Shown here one piece after another: positions 63,236 to 64,000 of a stretch of 64,000 bases of DNA (the first letter of the stretch is position 1; the number at the start of each line of letters is the position of its first letter). Both the position numbers and the translations under genes were made by a program. This stretch comes from Streptomyces dangxiongensis (lineage in GTDB: Bacteria; Actinomycetota; Actinomycetes; Streptomycetales; Streptomycetaceae). The DNA lies in NCBI RefSeq assembly GCF_003675325.1, contig NZ_CP033073.1:6386001-6450000 (forward strand), given 5' to 3'. The notes below the pieces were generated by a model that worked only from the letters and a program-made list of their open reading frames with translations, made no database searches and was not told the DNA's origin.

Positions 63236-64000
63236 GTGGCCGATCTCATCACCCTCGACGATCCCGACGACCCGCGCCTGGCCGACTACACGGGCCTGAC
63301 CGACGTCGAACTGCGCCGCCGGCGCGAGCCCGCCGAGGGCCTGTTCATCGCCGAGGGCGAGAAGGTCATCCGCCGGGCCAGGGAAGCGGGCTACGGGACG
63401 CGCTCGATGCTGCTCTCGGCCAAGTGGGTCGACGTCATGCGTGACGTCATCGACGAACTCCCGGCCCCGGTGTACGCCGTGAGCCCCGAACTCGCCGAGC
63501 GCGTCACCGGCTACCACGTGCACCGCGGCGCCCTCGCCTCCATGCAGCGCAAGCCGCTGCCGGCGGCCGGCGAACTGCTCCGCACCGCCCGCCGGGTCGT
63601 GATCATGGAGTCGGTCAACGACCACACCAACATCGGTGCCATCTTCCGCTCGGCGGCGGCCCTGGGCATGGACGCGGTACTGCTGTCGCCCGACTGCGCC
63701 GACCCGCTGTACCGGCGCAGCGTCAAGGTTTCCATGGGCGCGGTGTTCTCGGTGCCGTACGCCCGCCTGGAGACCTGGCCGAAGGGGCTGGAGCCGGTCC
63801 GTGAGGCCGGCTTCACCCTCCTCGCCCTGACCCCGGACGAGAAGGCCCGCACCCTCGACGAGGTCGCCCCGCACACGATCGACCGGGTCGCCCTGATGCT
63901 CGGCGCCGAGGGCGACGGGCTGTCCCGGCGGGCACTGGCCGCCGCCGACACATGGGTACGCATCCCTATGTCGCACGGCGTCGACTCGCTCAACGTGGGC
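63236..64000 (+). CDS. SpoU/TrmH-family RNA methyltransferase, 3' end outside the window
   Basis: The first 255 codons of a SPOUT RNA methyltransferase. The N-terminal substrate-binding domain has LRRRREPAEGLFIAEGEKVIRRA; SpoU motifs are MESVNDHTNIGAIFRSAAALGMDAVLLS, LMLGAEGDGLSRRAL and IPMSHGVDSLNVG at the cut edge. About 15-20 residues should be missing. GTG 63236 (MADLITLDD) is the family-like start; no good Shine-Dalgarno is close, so it may be leaderless. A paralogue of the first gene in the window, with a different target likely. Confidence 0.9.
   Translation, partial: MADLITLDDPDDPRLADYTGLTDVELRRRREPAEGLFIAEGEKVIRRAREAGYGTRSMLLSAKWVDVMRDVIDELPAPVYAVSPELAERVTGYHVHRGALASMQRKPLPAAGELLRTARRVVIMESVNDHTNIGAIFRSAAALGMDAVLLSPDCADPLYRRSVKVSMGAVFSVPYARLETWPKGLEPVREAGFTLLALTPDEKARTLDEVAPHTIDRVALMLGAEGDGLSRRALAAADTWVRIPMSHGVDSLNVG

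Overview
The window is a typical chromosomal segment of a Streptomyces (or very close actinomycete). It is extremely GC-rich, codon third positions are almost all G or C, GTG starts and 4-base ATGA/GTGA overlaps are common, Tat signals and leaderless genes are frequent, and TTA codons are nearly absent. No rRNA, tRNA, CRISPR array, prophage or insertion sequence was found. About 58 genes are supported; six carry a reading-frame disruption.

Layout. 1-6.0 kb: SpoU-type RNA methyltransferase, PAS histidine kinase, then pheS-pheT closed by a strong terminator. 6.2-9.6 kb: PP2C/SpoIIE phosphatase, HTH/TPR regulator, Nudix hydrolase and a small membrane protein; the last two each carry a TTA codon, so they are candidate bldA-dependent genes. 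9.8-19.4 kb: 3-hydroxybutyryl-CoA dehydrogenase, secreted GHL10-type glycoside hydrolase (frameshifted), DUF1918 protein, EamA transporter divergent from a MocR regulator with overlapping start codons, acetyltransferase, a histidine-phosphatase-fold protein without catalytic histidines, DUF6314 protein, secreted GH51 arabinofuranosidase, and a carboxymuconolactone-decarboxylase-family protein behind a textbook MerR-type promoter. 19.6-23.6 kb: YfhO / GT2 / GtrA membrane glycosylation operon.

24.0-28.9 kb: the arginine operon argC-J-B-D-R. argG and argH follow at 38.5-41.3 kb. Both groups have strong promoters overlapped by ARG-box-like sequences, so the ArgR encoded here probably controls both. 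Between them, 29.0-36.0 kb holds a flavin-based extracytoplasmic electron-transfer locus: two ferric-reductase-like transmembrane flavoproteins, two FMN-binding-domain proteins with the ApbE target motif SGATYTS, and ApbE itself, divergent from an OmpR-type two-component system. 36.0-38.3 kb encodes an L,D-transpeptidase-like protein (disrupted by an exact 11-bp tandem duplication), a PNPOx-like flavoprotein and a secreted protein made of two almost identical domains.

41.4-51.3 kb: aldo/keto reductase, TetR regulator with a palindromic operator and its MFS exporter (frameshifted), a Tat/lipoprotein multicopper oxidase (frameshifted), PlsC-type acyltransferase, glycerophosphodiesterase, a small sigma-like protein, an acetyltransferase, two small membrane proteins and a HAD phosphatase. 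51.4-54.5 kb: methionine ABC transporter metN-I-Q preceded by a 30-codon reading frame ending in a cysteine cluster and by a structured leader, which suggests translation-coupled control by cysteine supply. 54.6-63.1 kb: acetyltransferase, cobL (CbiE-CbiT), a 1614-residue BluB-CobT fusion with a roughly 1040-residue repetitive N-terminus, and a CysG-type siroheme/precorrin-2 enzyme, together a corrinoid block. The window ends inside a second SpoU-type methyltransferase.

Four frame breaks are single-base indels, two of them certain or likely in CCCCGGGG-type runs, so some may be assembly errors. Long antisense reading frames (up to 1608 codons) are GC-bias shadows and are not annotated.
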